Positions 18,764 to 28,240 of a DNA stretch of 59,802 nt are shown one piece after another (the stretch's first letter is position 1; each line of letters opens with the position of its first letter). Made by a program: the position numbers and the translations under genes. The notes below the pieces were generated by a model. It saw only the letters and a list, made by a program, of their open reading frames with translations, was not told where the DNA came from and ran no database searches. Where the stretch lies: NCBI GenBank assembly GCA_011321815.1, contig DROS01000077.1, forward strand, positions 1 through 59,802, read 5' to 3'. Origin of the DNA: Gammaproteobacteria bacterium. GTDB taxonomy: Bacteria; Pseudomonadota; Gammaproteobacteria; SZUA-152.

Positions 18764-19714
18764 ATGAAAGAAACAGTTCCGTTATTAAGCCCACTGCTGC
18801 CTCCGCAGTTGATTCTCATGATGGCTCGAAGACTGGGCTTTGGGAGACAGGCCCTGAATTTTATTATCACTAAAATAGCCTCCAAAGATCGAAAGCCCAA
18901 AGTGTTTGCCGGCTATGAGCCTGCCGCCCATGATGTGTTTGTCACCTGTTTTTCCAAGTCCGGCACCAACTGGGCCCTGCAACTAACAGAGCAGATTGCC
19001 CATCGGGGAGAAGCGGAGTTCCGGCATATCCATGATGTGGCCCCCTGGCCCGATGGCGATTTCCCCGGCATCATCCCGCTGGATGACCCCGGGCCCCGCA
19101 ATCGTGCACCAACAGGGTTGCGCTCGATCAAAACTGCCCTTGAAGCGGAGTATGTGCCCTATGATCCCCGTGCCAAATACCTGTGTATCGCACGAGACCC
19201 TAAAGAAATATCCGTTTCGGCGTATCATTTTCTGACGGGTATTTTCGGCCTTCGTGAACACATCAGCCCCCAGCAATGGTATGAAATGGATCTCCAGCCC
19301 GACTCGATTCTGGGCACCTGGCCTGACCACATGGCCGGTTACTGGGCCTGGCGTGACCGCCCGAATGTTCTGGTGCTGATCTACCCGGAAATGAAAAATG
19401 ACTTGCCGGGTACGGTTGACAAGGTTGCCGGGCTGTTGGGCGTCGAACTCGATGAGCAGCAACGTGCCGAGGTGATCCGCAAATGTGGATTCACTTATAT
19501 GAAATCCAGGGAGTCGTGTTTTGCCCCGCCACGGCTGCCCCTGCTCACAGGGAAAAACCGGGGGAAAATGATGCGCAGCGGTAAATCGGGAAAATCCTCC
19601 GAGTTTCTTTCCAACGAACAGCGGGGTGAACTTGATGCCCGCATGCTTGCCAGACTGAAAGAGCTGGGTTCGGACTTTCCCTATGAAGAACTGTTTATGG
19701 CTTCACCAGCATAA
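18764..19714 (+). CDS. PAPS-dependent sulfotransferase
   Basis: 316 residues. The 5'-phosphosulfate loop is TCFSKSGTNW (about 66-75), the 3'-phosphate motif is CIARDPKEISVSAYHF (about 144-159), and the C-terminal RSGKSGKSSEF resembles the RKGxxGxWK signature of the family. Expected role: transfer of sulfate from PAPS to a hydroxyl of the polyketide or of another small molecule. It overlaps nothing and follows the methyltransferase by 14 bases, with GGAGA before ATG. Sulfotransferases also serve chain termination in curacin synthesis, but there ST and TE are fused and a beta-hydroxyl is needed; the last module here has no KR, so simple O-sulfation is more likely. GC is high (38 of 60 in both 19081-19140 and 19321-19380). 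Confidence 0.87.
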   Translation: MKETVPLLSPLLPPQLILMMARRLGFGRQALNFIITKIASKDRKPKVFAGYEPAAHDVFVTCFSKSGTNWALQLTEQIAHRGEAEFRHIHDVAPWPDGDFPGIIPLDDPGPRNRAPTGLRSIKTALEAEYVPYDPRAKYLCIARDPKEISVSAYHFLTGIFGLREHISPQQWYEMDLQPDSILGTWPDHMAGYWAWRDRPNVLVLIYPEMKNDLPGTVDKVAGLLGVELDEQQRAEVIRKCGFTYMKSRESCFAPPRLPLLTGKNRGKMMRSGKSGKSSEFLSNEQRGELDARMLARLKELGSDFPYEELFMASPA

Positions 19715-19837
19715 TATACTGTATAACTTTACAGGTCAGAAATTCGCGCAATTTACTGATTATACTGAATGAATACAGGGCCTGTGAAATCCGGTTCGAA
19801 TAAACATAATAATGACAGATCTCTGGAGAGGGTAAAA

Positions 19838-21100
19838 ATGGTTCCTGTTGGAATTGAGGCAATGAATGTTTTTGGTGGTACTGCTTATCTTGATGTAATG
19901 GAACTGGCAAAATACCGTCAATTGGATAGCGCAAGGTTTGAAAATTTGTTGATGAATGAGAAGGCTGTCGCGCTTCCTTATGAAGACCCGGTTTCTTATG
20001 GCGTTAATGCAGCAAAACCCGTGGTGGATGCGTTAGCAGAGGAGGAAAAGGAACGGATTGAACTGCTGATTACCTGCACGGAATCCGGTATTGATTTTGG
20101 AAAATCAATAAGCACTTATATACATCACTATTTGGAATTAGACAGGAATTGCCGCTTGTTTGAAATAAAACAGGCCTGTTATTCAGGAACAGCAGGGCTG
20201 CAAATGGCAATCAATTTCATATTGTCGCAAACCTCACCAGGGGCAAAGGCTCTGGTTGTCACGACAGATATATCCCGTTTTATGACAATTGGCTCGGGCA
20301 GTGGCATATCGGAAGACGCATCGTTTTCCGAACCCAGCTCCGGTGCCGGGGCGGTGGCCTTTTTGGTCAGCGAAACCCCCGCATTACTACAAATAGATGT
20401 AGGCGCCAATGGGTATTACGGTTATGAAGTAATGGATACCTGCCGACCGGTTACAGACAGTGAAGCCGGTGATGCGGATTTATCACTTATGTCTTACCTG
20501 GATTGTTGTGAACAGGCATTTTTGCAATATCAGAAGCGCGTTCATGGCGCAGATTACCGGGAGACCTTTCAATACCTGAGTTTTCATACGCCCTTTGGTG
20601 GAATGGTAAAAGGTGCACATCGTTCCATGATGCGGAAAATGGTCAAGGCCGCAGCAGCTGAAATAGAAAAGGATTTTACACAGCGCGTAATGCCCGGGCT
20701 GGAATATTGCCAGCGTGTAGGCAATATCATGGGGGCCACAGTATTTTTATCACTGGCGAGCACCATTGATAATGGTGATTTTGATTGTCCAAAACGGATC
20801 GGCATTTTTTCCTATGGCTCGGGTTGCTGTTCCGAGTTTTATAGTGGCACGGTGACCCCAGATGGAAAAGAATGTTTGCAGCGTTTTGGTATCAATGAAC
20901 AGTTAAACAGGCGTTATCGGCTTTCTATGGATGAGTATGAGGTGTTGCTAAAAGGAAGTGGGGCAGTCAGGTTTGGTACTCGAAATGTTGATCTGGACTA
21001 CCAGCTCATACCGGGCGCATATGATGCTGTCCAGAACAAACAACAACTCTTTCTGGAAAAAATAGAGGATTTTCATCGTGTGTATCGGTGGGGTGTATGA
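19838..21100 (+). CDS. HMG-CoA synthase-like enzyme of polyketide beta-branching
   Basis: 420 residues from ATG 19838, which has GGAGAGG just upstream; an in-frame start at 19769 would add a charged tail not typical of the family. Catalytic Cys114 sits in KQACYSGTAGLQ, and SFHTPFGGMVKGAHR and GIFSYGSGCCSEFYSG are the His and C-terminal motifs of MupH/PksG/BaeG-type enzymes. The reaction is an aldol addition of acetyl-ACP to a beta-ketoacyl-ACP, giving an HMG-like branch that ECH enzymes dehydrate and decarboxylate. Partners in the window are the donor ACP (10388), the tandem ACP acceptor and the ECH domains of the first two PKSs. Confidence 0.93.
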   Translation: MVPVGIEAMNVFGGTAYLDVMELAKYRQLDSARFENLLMNEKAVALPYEDPVSYGVNAAKPVVDALAEEEKERIELLITCTESGIDFGKSISTYIHHYLELDRNCRLFEIKQACYSGTAGLQMAINFILSQTSPGAKALVVTTDISRFMTIGSGSGISEDASFSEPSSGAGAVAFLVSETPALLQIDVGANGYYGYEVMDTCRPVTDSEAGDADLSLMSYLDCCEQAFLQYQKRVHGADYRETFQYLSFHTPFGGMVKGAHRSMMRKMVKAAAAEIEKDFTQRVMPGLEYCQRVGNIMGATVFLSLASTIDNGDFDCPKRIGIFSYGSGCCSEFYSGTVTPDGKECLQRFGINEQLNRRYRLSMDEYEVLLKGSGAVRFGTRNVDLDYQLIPGAYDAVQNKQQLFLEKIEDFHRVYRWGV

Positions 21101-21173
21101 GTACCGGTCACTATACCGGCTGTTTTTTGGGATTCATGAATAATCTGGTTGTTTGTCGAGCGAGGTAAAACTG

Positions 21174-23048
21174 ATGAGAACATATGTATTTCCCGGGCAA
21201 GGGTCTCAATCTGTGGGCATGGGAGGGGCGCTTTTTGATGAATTTCGGGAGGTGACAGAAAAAGCAGACGGGATTCTTGGGTATTCCATCAAGGCGCTTT
21301 GTCTGGAGGACCATAACCGCGAACTTTCGCAAACCCGGTTTACGCAGCCGGCAATCTATACCGTCAATGCACTTTCTTATTATAAGAAATGTGAAGAAAC
21401 CGGTTACCTGCCTGATTTTGTGGCGGGGCACAGCCTGGGGGAATATAACGCACTATTGGCCGCCGGTGCGTTTGATTTTGAAACGGGCTTGATGCTGGTG
21501 AAACAAAGAGGCCTGTTGATGAGTCAGGCCCGTGGTGGCGCAATGGCCGCCATACTGGGCCTGGATAAGGATGCCGTTGAGAAGGTTATCCGAGACAACC
21601 GGTTAGAGGGCATTGATGTTGCCAACTACAATACGCCATCTCAAATTGTCATATCCGGCGTATCGGATGAAATTGATAAAGCCGGGCCGTTATTTCTTCA
21701 GGCAGGGGGGCAATGCATCCCACTCAACACCAGTGGCGCTTTTCATTCCCGGTATATGCAAAGTGCAAGGGATGAATTTGATAAATTCCTGGCCGGATTT
21801 TCCTATTCAGCGCTGACGTTGCCGGTGATAGCAAATGTAACCGCAAGACCGTACAAACAGGAAGACATTCGACTCAATCTTGCAAACCAGATTACCCATT
21901 CGGTCCATTGGTCGGAAAGTATTCGTTACCTGATGGGACAGGGTGAAATGGTGTTCGAGGAAGTGGGTCATGGTACGGTATTGAAAAATATGGTCGCAAA
22001 AATACAGCGTGAAGCCACTCCGCTTATTGTCGGCAATGCAGATGGTGCTGCCGGAGTAAATACAGTCAGGACCATGAAGAAGCAAAAACAGCCTGAACTG
22101 ATATTTATGTATTCGGGGCAGGGGTCACATTATTACCACATGGGACAGGAGCTGTATAAGAAGAACAATGTATTCAGAGACACAATGCAATTGTGCAGCG
22201 CTATTCTGGAACCCCTTCTTGGGCACGCTTTGGTGGATGTTGTCTATGATGAATCAAAAAAGCATGAAGCATTTGATAATATCTTATTTACCCATCCGGC
22301 AATATTCTGCATCGGTTACAGCCTGACGCAGGTGCTGGATGATATGGGCATACAACCAAAAGCCGTGCTTGGTTACAGTATGGGGGAATACGCCGCAGCG
22401 GTGGTGGCAGGTGCCGTCTCTTTGAATGATGGTTTGGAGCTGGTAATGTACCAGGCGAAACAGCTTCACGAAAAATGTAAGCACGGTGGAATGCTGGTTA
22501 TTCTGGACCGTGTGGAAAACGTTGATAAAGGCTCACCCCTGTTTGAGAATTGCACCCTCGCCGGCGTGAATTATGCGGGCAATTATGTAATAAGCGGGCC
22601 GATGGACAGGTTAAAAGCGGTCAATGCTCAATTGAAGGACAATGGAATATTTTCTCAGTTGTTGCCAGTGAATCATGCCTTTCACTCGGCACTCATCGAC
22701 CCTGTGCAGAATAGTTTTGACTCGTTTACAGATGACATAAATTTTATGCCACCCAAAATACCGATTTATTCCTGTGCAAAAGGAGGGGAAGTTGCCGAAC
22801 CGGATAAATATCATTTCTGGCATGTGGTGCGAAAAGAAATACAATTCAGCAAACTGATTTCCGGTATCATCCGTCAGGGAAACCCATTGTTTGTGGACCT
22901 AAGCCCGACGGGGACGTTGTCAAATTTTATCAAATACGGTTTTGGGGGATCAGTTCCTTCCTGTTATGCCATCAATCAGTTTGGGCAGGACCTTAGCACC
23001 ATTGACAATCTGGTCGCTGATTTAAACCGGCGCTCGCATGCTGCTTGA
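21174..23048 (+). CDS. trans-acting malonyl acyltransferase fused to a second AT-like (probable acyl hydrolase) domain
   Basis: 624 residues. AT1 (1-290) has YVFPGQGSQ, nucleophile Ser87 in GHSLGE and His191 in SGAFHS, the pattern of malonyl-specific discrete ATs. It should load all AT-less modules here. The second domain (about 303-615) starts FMYSGQGSHYYHMG, with Ser402 in GYSMGE and the HAFHS motif. This N-terminal motif recalls the proofreading acyl hydrolases of trans-AT systems (PedC type), which strip stalled acyl groups from ACPs. Domain identity is certain; the hydrolase role of the second is inferred. ATG 21174 has GAGG nine bases upstream and starts directly at the domain; TTG 21153 is a less likely start. 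Confidence 0.92.
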   Translation: MRTYVFPGQGSQSVGMGGALFDEFREVTEKADGILGYSIKALCLEDHNRELSQTRFTQPAIYTVNALSYYKKCEETGYLPDFVAGHSLGEYNALLAAGAFDFETGLMLVKQRGLLMSQARGGAMAAILGLDKDAVEKVIRDNRLEGIDVANYNTPSQIVISGVSDEIDKAGPLFLQAGGQCIPLNTSGAFHSRYMQSARDEFDKFLAGFSYSALTLPVIANVTARPYKQEDIRLNLANQITHSVHWSESIRYLMGQGEMVFEEVGHGTVLKNMVAKIQREATPLIVGNADGAAGVNTVRTMKKQKQPELIFMYSGQGSHYYHMGQELYKKNNVFRDTMQLCSAILEPLLGHALVDVVYDESKKHEAFDNILFTHPAIFCIGYSLTQVLDDMGIQPKAVLGYSMGEYAAAVVAGAVSLNDGLELVMYQAKQLHEKCKHGGMLVILDRVENVDKGSPLFENCTLAGVNYAGNYVISGPMDRLKAVNAQLKDNGIFSQLLPVNHAFHSALIDPVQNSFDSFTDDINFMPPKIPIYSCAKGGEVAEPDKYHFWHVVRKEIQFSKLISGIIRQGNPLFVDLSPTGTLSNFIKYGFGGSVPSCYAINQFGQDLSTIDNLVADLNRRSHAA

Positions 23049-23113
23049 TCATGTCATCCAACACACAACTGACCAAGGCTCATTTTTTGGCAGATGTTGG
23101 CGCATGCAACAAA

Positions 23114-23156
23114 TATGACGCACACTTAAACCTGAATCTCAAACGCTACGGGTATA
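23114..23156 (-). repeat. repeat A, copy 1, directly upstream of the PPTase gene
   Basis: The 26 bases at 23131-23156, read on the minus strand, match 59389-59414 (plus) at 24 of 26 positions. The preceding 17 bases (ATGACGCACACTTAAA) recur at 59471-59486 with one change. The copy ends 12 bases before the PPTase start codon, so the gene has no clear ribosome binding site of its own. Confidence 0.65.
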
Positions 23157-23168
23157 TATTTTTTACAA

Positions 23169-23945
23169 ATGTCTGATTCAGAATTTAAGTGGATTTTCCC
23201 GCCCGCTGATTTCAGTATAAAGGACAATGAAGTGCACCTCTGGCAGGCCAGACTGGATCAGCCTTGTGCACACATTGAGGAGCTGGCACAGTTACTGTGC
23301 CCGGCGGAAAAATTGAGGGCCGGGAAATTTGTTTTTGACAAACATCGTCAGCGTTTTATTGCCGGACGTGGGTTTTTACGCAATATTTTGGGTGGCTACT
23401 TGAATCAGCCGGCCGCAAGCCTGGAATTTTCCTATGGCCCCCAGGGAAAACCAGAGCTTGTTTCTCATGGTATTCACGATAAGCTGTATTTCAATGTTTC
23501 GCATTCTCACGAAACAGCGCTTTATGCCATTTCCAGGAACCGCCAGGTGGGTGTTGATGTCGAACACCTCCGGACAAAACAGGACGTGGAAAGCATAGCG
23601 CAGCGTTATTTCTACCCGGGCGAGTGTGAGGTTATTCGTTCTCTTTCCGCGCAGAAAAAAAAGGAGGCCTTTTTCAAGGCATGGACCGTCAAAGAAGCTT
23701 ACGCGAAGGCCACCGGGGAGGGATTGTCTGTGCTGGAACAGGTTGAGACTTCACTGTCTCCGGAGGGTCCGGCGGCATTACTCAACGTCCATGGAAATCC
23801 TGAAGTGCTGGTTCGCTGGTCATCCCGTCAGATTCATCTTTCTCCAGCGTACATGGCCGCATTGGTGGTTGAGGGGCAGGACTGGGATTTACGTTGTGTA
23901 ATGCATAAGTACCGCAGTCATTCTTGCCACGATTCAACGGATTAA
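23169..23945 (+). CDS. Sfp-type 4'-phosphopantetheinyl transferase
   Basis: 258 residues. VGVDVEHL (magnesium-binding acidic pair) and FFKAWTVKEAYAKATGEGLS (W-x-x-KEA) are the two Sfp/Gsp signatures; GRGFLRNIL and FNVSHSHETALYA are also typical. It transfers phosphopantetheine from CoA to the carrier-domain serines of the PKS and perhaps of the NRPS-like protein at 53 kb. It ends the PKS cluster, 120 bases after the AT gene. Unusually, no good Shine-Dalgarno precedes ATG, a repeat copy lies just before it, and its last codons (CHDSTD and stop) fall inside another 26-base repeat that recurs at 59339. That pattern suggests its ends coincide with recombination junctions. Confidence 0.92.
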   Translation: MSDSEFKWIFPPADFSIKDNEVHLWQARLDQPCAHIEELAQLLCPAEKLRAGKFVFDKHRQRFIAGRGFLRNILGGYLNQPAASLEFSYGPQGKPELVSHGIHDKLYFNVSHSHETALYAISRNRQVGVDVEHLRTKQDVESIAQRYFYPGECEVIRSLSAQKKKEAFFKAWTVKEAYAKATGEGLSVLEQVETSLSPEGPAALLNVHGNPEVLVRWSSRQIHLSPAYMAALVVEGQDWDLRCVMHKYRSHSCHDSTD

Positions 23946-23951
23946 CTTAGG
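23926..23951. repeat. repeat B, copy 1, overlapping the PPTase 3' end
   Basis: The 26 bases at 23926-23951 match 59339-59364 at 24 of 26 positions. They include the PPTase stop codon. On the minus strand the following 100 bases hold an open frame ending LRKERARREMDASIWVILS and a stop, with no start codon, possibly the remnant of a mobile element. Confidence 0.6.
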
Positions 23952-24097
23952 ATAACCCAGATTGATGCATCCATTTCGCGTCGTGCACGTTCCTTGCGTA
24001 AAGCTTGTAAGCCCTTTGCCGATAGGCTTTTAGGGGCTACAGCATCAGAAATTCCTTGTTATTGTTATACATGATGGCGTGATATTGAGGCGGATGA

Positions 24098-26947
24098 ATG
24101 AAAAAAGCAGCAATGAAAGCAATGCAGGACAACAGCTATTTGTTCAGCGCGAATGCCGGGTTTCTCGAAGAGCAGTACGCAGTGTTTTTACAAGACCCAT
24201 CAGCAGTGAGTGCTGACTGGCGGGCCTTTTTTTCCGATGAAAAGTTTGCCGGTTCACAGAAGGATGGCAGCATGCACGGGGTTGAGGTGGACCATCAGGC
24301 AATACGTGCTGAGTTCCGGCGCATGGCCAGACAACCCCGGACGCAGGCCGTCCCAAATGCAGCATTACCGGAAAAATCCTGCCTGGACGCCAAACAAGTG
24401 GCGGTTTTACAACTGATTAATGCTTATCGCTTCCGTGGGCACGAGCATGCGGACCTGGACCCATTGGAATTACGTGATCAGGACCTGGTGCCGGAGCTGC
24501 ATCCCGCGTTTTACAAGCTGGGTGATGAGGACATGGCGACCATGTTCAATACAGGGTCATTGGCAGGTGCAGAGACTGCGCCCCTGCAAGAGATCCTGGA
24601 AATTCTGCGTCGTTCATATTGTGGCCACATTGGCCTGGAATATATGCACATCACCGATACGCAACAGAAGCGCTGGATACAGCAACGTGTGGAAGGTGTT
24701 GGCAGCCAATACGGCTTTTCGAAAAGCCAGCGCCTGGACATGCTCAAATCCATTTTGTCCGCCTCGGAATTTGAGCGTTATCTGCATACCCGTTATGTGG
24801 GACAAAAACGCTTTTCACTGGAAGGGGCGGAATGCCTGATCCCCATGTTGCGCCAGCTGGTGCAGCAGGCAGGGGAAAACAAGGTGGCCGAAGTGGTGAT
24901 TGGCATGGCGCACCGTGGCCGTCTCAATGTGTTGACCAATATTCTGGGCAAGGCCCCCAGCTCGTTGTTTGACGAATTTGAAGGTAAATCGGCAGGGCAG
25001 GTGGTGAATGGCTCGGGGGATGTGAAATATCACCAGGGGTTTTCATCGGATATTGAAACCCCCGGCGGCATTGTGCATCTGGCCTTGTTGTTTAATCCCT
25101 CACACCTGGAAATAGTGGGGCCGGTGGTGGGCGGCTCGGTGCGCGCCCGGCAGCACCGCCGTAAAGATACTAGCGGCAGCATGGTATTGCCTGTGCTCAT
25201 TCATGGCGATGCCGCATTTTCCGGCCAGGGTGTGGTGATGGAAAATTTTAACATGTCGCAGGCGCGTGGTTTCAGCATTGGTGGCACGGTACACATAATT
25301 ATCAATAACCAGATCGGCTTTACCACCAGCAATCCGCTGGACTCGCGTTCCACGACCTACTGCACCGAAGTGGCGCGCATGATTCAGGCGCCGATTTTTC
25401 ACGTCAATGGCGACGACCCGGAAGCCGTGGCGAAAATCATAAAAATCGCCCTGGATTTCCGCATGGTCTATCGCAAGGATGTGGTGGTGGACATGGTGTG
25501 TTATCGCCGCCACGGCCACAGTGAAGCCGATGAGCCCGCAGCAACACAGCCGATGATGTACAAAAAGATCCGTCAGCATGCCCGGGTCGCACAACTCTAC
25601 GCGGACCAGCTCATTGATGATGGTATCGTCAGCGCTGATGATGTGGATGCAATGAACCGGCAATACCGGGACAGCCTGGACAACGGCGAGACTGTCGCGC
25701 CGGACGTCGTGAATAAATATTATGACAAACCTTACTGGGTGGACTGGAAACCATATCTGGACACCCGCTGGAACGAAGATGTCGATACCCGGAAACCACA
25801 GGCCTATGTGCAGGATGTGGTGAACCGTTTATACAACCTGCCGGACAATGTAATGCCCCACGCCAGTGTACGGCGTATTCTGGATGACCGTTACAAAATG
25901 GCCCGGGGCGAGATGCCCATGGACTGGGGCTTCGCAGAAACCATGGCTTACGCCAGCCTGGTGGAAGAGGAGTATCCTGTTCGTCTGTCGGGGCAGGACA
26001 GCGGTCGTGGCACCTTCTTTCATCGTCATGCGATTATTCATGACCAGCAAACCGGTGAAAGCTATACTCCGCTGCAACACCTTGACAAAGAGCAGGGTGA
26101 CTTTGTGGTAATTGACTCCCTGTTATCCGAAGAAGCAGTACTGGGTTTTGAATATGGCTTCAGCACTGCCGCACCCTATGCGCTGGTCATCTGGGAAGCG
26201 CAATTCGGTGATTTTGCCAATGGCGCCCAGGTCGTGATTGACCAGTTTATTACCTCGGGCTCTTCCAAGTGGGGACGTTTGAGTGGTTTGGTGATGTTTT
26301 TGCCACACGGTTTTGACGGCCAGGGCCCGGAGCATTCATCGGCCCGCCTGGAGCGCTATTTACAGTTATGCGCAGAAAACAATGTACAGGTGTGCATACC
26401 CAGTGAACCGGCACAGATGTTTCATATGCTGCGCCGGCAGATGCTGCGCAAAATGCGCACGCCGCTGATCGTGATGACGCCAAAAAGCCTGCTGCGGCAC
26501 AAACTGTCAACATCGCGCCTGGAAGACTTGTCCGATGGTGCATTCAGAACCGTTATGGATGACCCCGACGGACTGGACACCCAAAAAATCACCCGTGTAG
26601 TGGTGTGCAGCGGCAAGGTGTTTTTTGATTTGCTGGATGCGCGCAGGAAACGTGAGCGGCACAATGTGGCACTGATCCGCATTGAACAGCTTTATCCTTT
26701 TCCTGCCACACCGTTTTGTGATGTACTGGCGACATATCCGAAAGCAAAACAGATTGTCTGGTGTCAGGAAGAACCACAAAACCAGGGTGCATGGCAATAT
26801 ATTCGCTCCATCCTGCGTGACAGCAAACATGACAAACAGGAGTTGTCCTATGCGGGCCGGCCGGAGGCAGCTGCACCAGCGGTGGGTAGTTACAAAAAAC
26901 ACATTCAGCAATTACAATCATTGATTGATGCAGCATTATCGGAGTGA
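24098..26947 (+). CDS. sucA: 2-oxoglutarate dehydrogenase E1 component
   Basis: 949 residues, the usual length of thiamine-diphosphate-dependent SucA. The N-terminal FLFSANAGFLEEQY-like segment (YLFSANAGFLEEQY), MAHRGRLNVLTNILGK, the thiamine pyrophosphate region HGDAAFSGQGVVMEN, VDMVCYRRHGHSEADEP and LPHGFDGQGPEHSSAR are all conserved. It decarboxylates 2-oxoglutarate and passes succinyl to the lipoyl domain of SucB, 57 bases downstream. No succinate dehydrogenase genes precede it, unlike the common sdh-suc order; the PKS cluster abuts directly. Confidence 0.98.
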   Translation: MKKAAMKAMQDNSYLFSANAGFLEEQYAVFLQDPSAVSADWRAFFSDEKFAGSQKDGSMHGVEVDHQAIRAEFRRMARQPRTQAVPNAALPEKSCLDAKQVAVLQLINAYRFRGHEHADLDPLELRDQDLVPELHPAFYKLGDEDMATMFNTGSLAGAETAPLQEILEILRRSYCGHIGLEYMHITDTQQKRWIQQRVEGVGSQYGFSKSQRLDMLKSILSASEFERYLHTRYVGQKRFSLEGAECLIPMLRQLVQQAGENKVAEVVIGMAHRGRLNVLTNILGKAPSSLFDEFEGKSAGQVVNGSGDVKYHQGFSSDIETPGGIVHLALLFNPSHLEIVGPVVGGSVRARQHRRKDTSGSMVLPVLIHGDAAFSGQGVVMENFNMSQARGFSIGGTVHIIINNQIGFTTSNPLDSRSTTYCTEVARMIQAPIFHVNGDDPEAVAKIIKIALDFRMVYRKDVVVDMVCYRRHGHSEADEPAATQPMMYKKIRQHARVAQLYADQLIDDGIVSADDVDAMNRQYRDSLDNGETVAPDVVNKYYDKPYWVDWKPYLDTRWNEDVDTRKPQAYVQDVVNRLYNLPDNVMPHASVRRILDDRYKMARGEMPMDWGFAETMAYASLVEEEYPVRLSGQDSGRGTFFHRHAIIHDQQTGESYTPLQHLDKEQGDFVVIDSLLSEEAVLGFEYGFSTAAPYALVIWEAQFGDFANGAQVVIDQFITSGSSKWGRLSGLVMFLPHGFDGQGPEHSSARLERYLQLCAENNVQVCIPSEPAQMFHMLRRQMLRKMRTPLIVMTPKSLLRHKLSTSRLEDLSDGAFRTVMDDPDGLDTQKITRVVVCSGKVFFDLLDARRKRERHNVALIRIEQLYPFPATPFCDVLATYPKAKQIVWCQEEPQNQGAWQYIRSILRDSKHDKQELSYAGRPEAAAPAVGSYKKHIQQLQSLIDAALSE

Positions 26948-27004
26948 TATACCCGTGGCGTTTGAGATACAGTCCGTGCTTACACAATATTCTGGAGAAT
27001 CCGT

Positions 27005-28240
27005 ATGCTTATTGATGTAAAGGTCCCCGCCTTGTCGGAATCCATTACTGACGGAACACTGCTCAACTGGCACAAAAAGCCTGGCGAACTTGTCCGGCGT
27101 GATGAAAACCTTGTGGACCTGGAAACAGACAAAGTGGTGCTGGAGATTGTGGCGCCAAAAGATGGCGTATTACAGGAAATCAACAAGGGTGATGGCGAGC
27201 TGGTGGCGAGTGAAGAGATTATTGCTACGATCAATGATGAAGTTAAGCCCGGGCAGGAGACGCCCACAGAAACGCAGACTGTCACCGCAGAAAAAATAAC
27301 CACAACGGAAAAAATACCGGAAGTGTTGTTGAGCCCTGCCGCAAAAAAACTGGTGGCAGAAAATAATATTGACCCCTCCCGCGTGCCGGGAACCGGTCGG
27401 GACAACCGTGTTACCAAGGCCGATATTATCCATTATCTGGAAACGCGGGGTGGCGGCAAAAAACACGAAGATGAGACAACGGATGAAAATGTGACGGCTG
27501 ATGCTGTAAAACCACCTATAATGAATATACCAATGGGGGCTCGACCGGAAAAACGTGTGCCCATGAGTCGTTTGCGCGCGCGCGTGGCAGAGCGGCTCAA
27601 GGATGCGCAAAACACGGCGGCCATCCTCACCACATTCAATGAAGTCAACATGCAGCCCATTATGACGCTGCGTGAGAAATACAAAGACCCGTTCGAAAAA
27701 CAACACGGTACCCGGCTGGGCTTTATGTCCTTTTTTGCCAAAGCGGTAACCGAGGCGCTGAAACAGTTTCCGGTAATCAATGCCTCGGTGGATGGACAGG
27801 ATATTGTCTATCACGGTTATTTTGATATCGGCATTGCCGTAGGCTCACCGCGCGGGCTGGTGGTGCCCGTGCTGCGTGATGTGGATCAGCTGGGTTTTGC
27901 GGATATCGAAAAAGGCATTCGTGACTTCGGCCAGCGCGCCCAGGATGGAAAACTGTCACTGGATGAATTGACGGGGGGGACATTCAGCATCACCAACGGC
28001 GGCACCTTCGGCTCCATGTTATCCACGCCCATACTGAATCCACCGCAAAGCGCCATACTGGGCATGCATAACATTCAGCAACGGGCAGTGGTGGAAAATG
28101 GTGAAATAGTGGCACGACCCATGATGTACCTGGCCTTGTCTTACGATCATCGCATTGTTGATGGCAGTGATGCAGTATTGTTTCTTGTTGCTGTTAAAAA
28201 TAGCCTGGAAGACCCGGCGCGTTTGTTGTTGGAAATATAA
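27005..28240 (+). CDS. sucB: dihydrolipoyl succinyltransferase (E2 of 2-oxoglutarate dehydrogenase)
   Basis: 411 residues in the usual order: one lipoyl domain (1-75, lipoylated lysine in [11 protein letters not shown]), a peripheral-subunit-binding domain (about 105-145, [32 protein letters not shown]), an acidic linker, and the catalytic domain ending in [12 protein letters not shown], whose histidine is catalytic. Transfers succinyl from lipoate to CoA. ATG follows GGAGAATCCGT at good spacing. Confidence 0.98.
   Translation: MLIDVKVPALSESITDGTLLNWHKKPGELVRRDENLVDLETDKVVLEIVAPKDGVLQEINKGDGELVASEEIIATINDEVKPGQETPTETQTVTAEKITTTEKIPEVLLSPAAKKLVAENNIDPSRVPGTGRDNRVTKADIIHYLETRGGGKKHEDETTDENVTADAVKPPIMNIPMGARPEKRVPMSRLRARVAERLKDAQNTAAILTTFNEVNMQPIMTLREKYKDPFEKQHGTRLGFMSFFAKAVTEALKQFPVINASVDGQDIVYHGYFDIGIAVGSPRGLVVPVLRDVDQLGFADIEKGIRDFGQRAQDGKLSLDELTGGTFSITNGGTFGSMLSTPILNPPQSAILGMHNIQQRAVVENGEIVARPMMYLALSYDHRIVDGSDAVLFLVAVKNSLEDPARLLLEI

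Noticed and set aside
18764-19714. Curacin-type sulfate-activated decarboxylative chain release (ST plus TE)
   Set aside because: That mechanism needs a beta-hydroxyl on the last module and a fused ST-TE; the terminal PKS has no KR and the sulfotransferase is a separate gene after a methyltransferase.
19785-19805. GGTTCGAAT resembling a tRNA T-arm
   Set aside because: No acceptor, D-arm or anticodon stem can be formed around it.
23952-24065. Minus-strand open frame ending ASIWVILS next to repeat B
   Set aside because: Only about 40 codons after an in-frame stop and no start codon; at most an element remnant, noted under repeat B.
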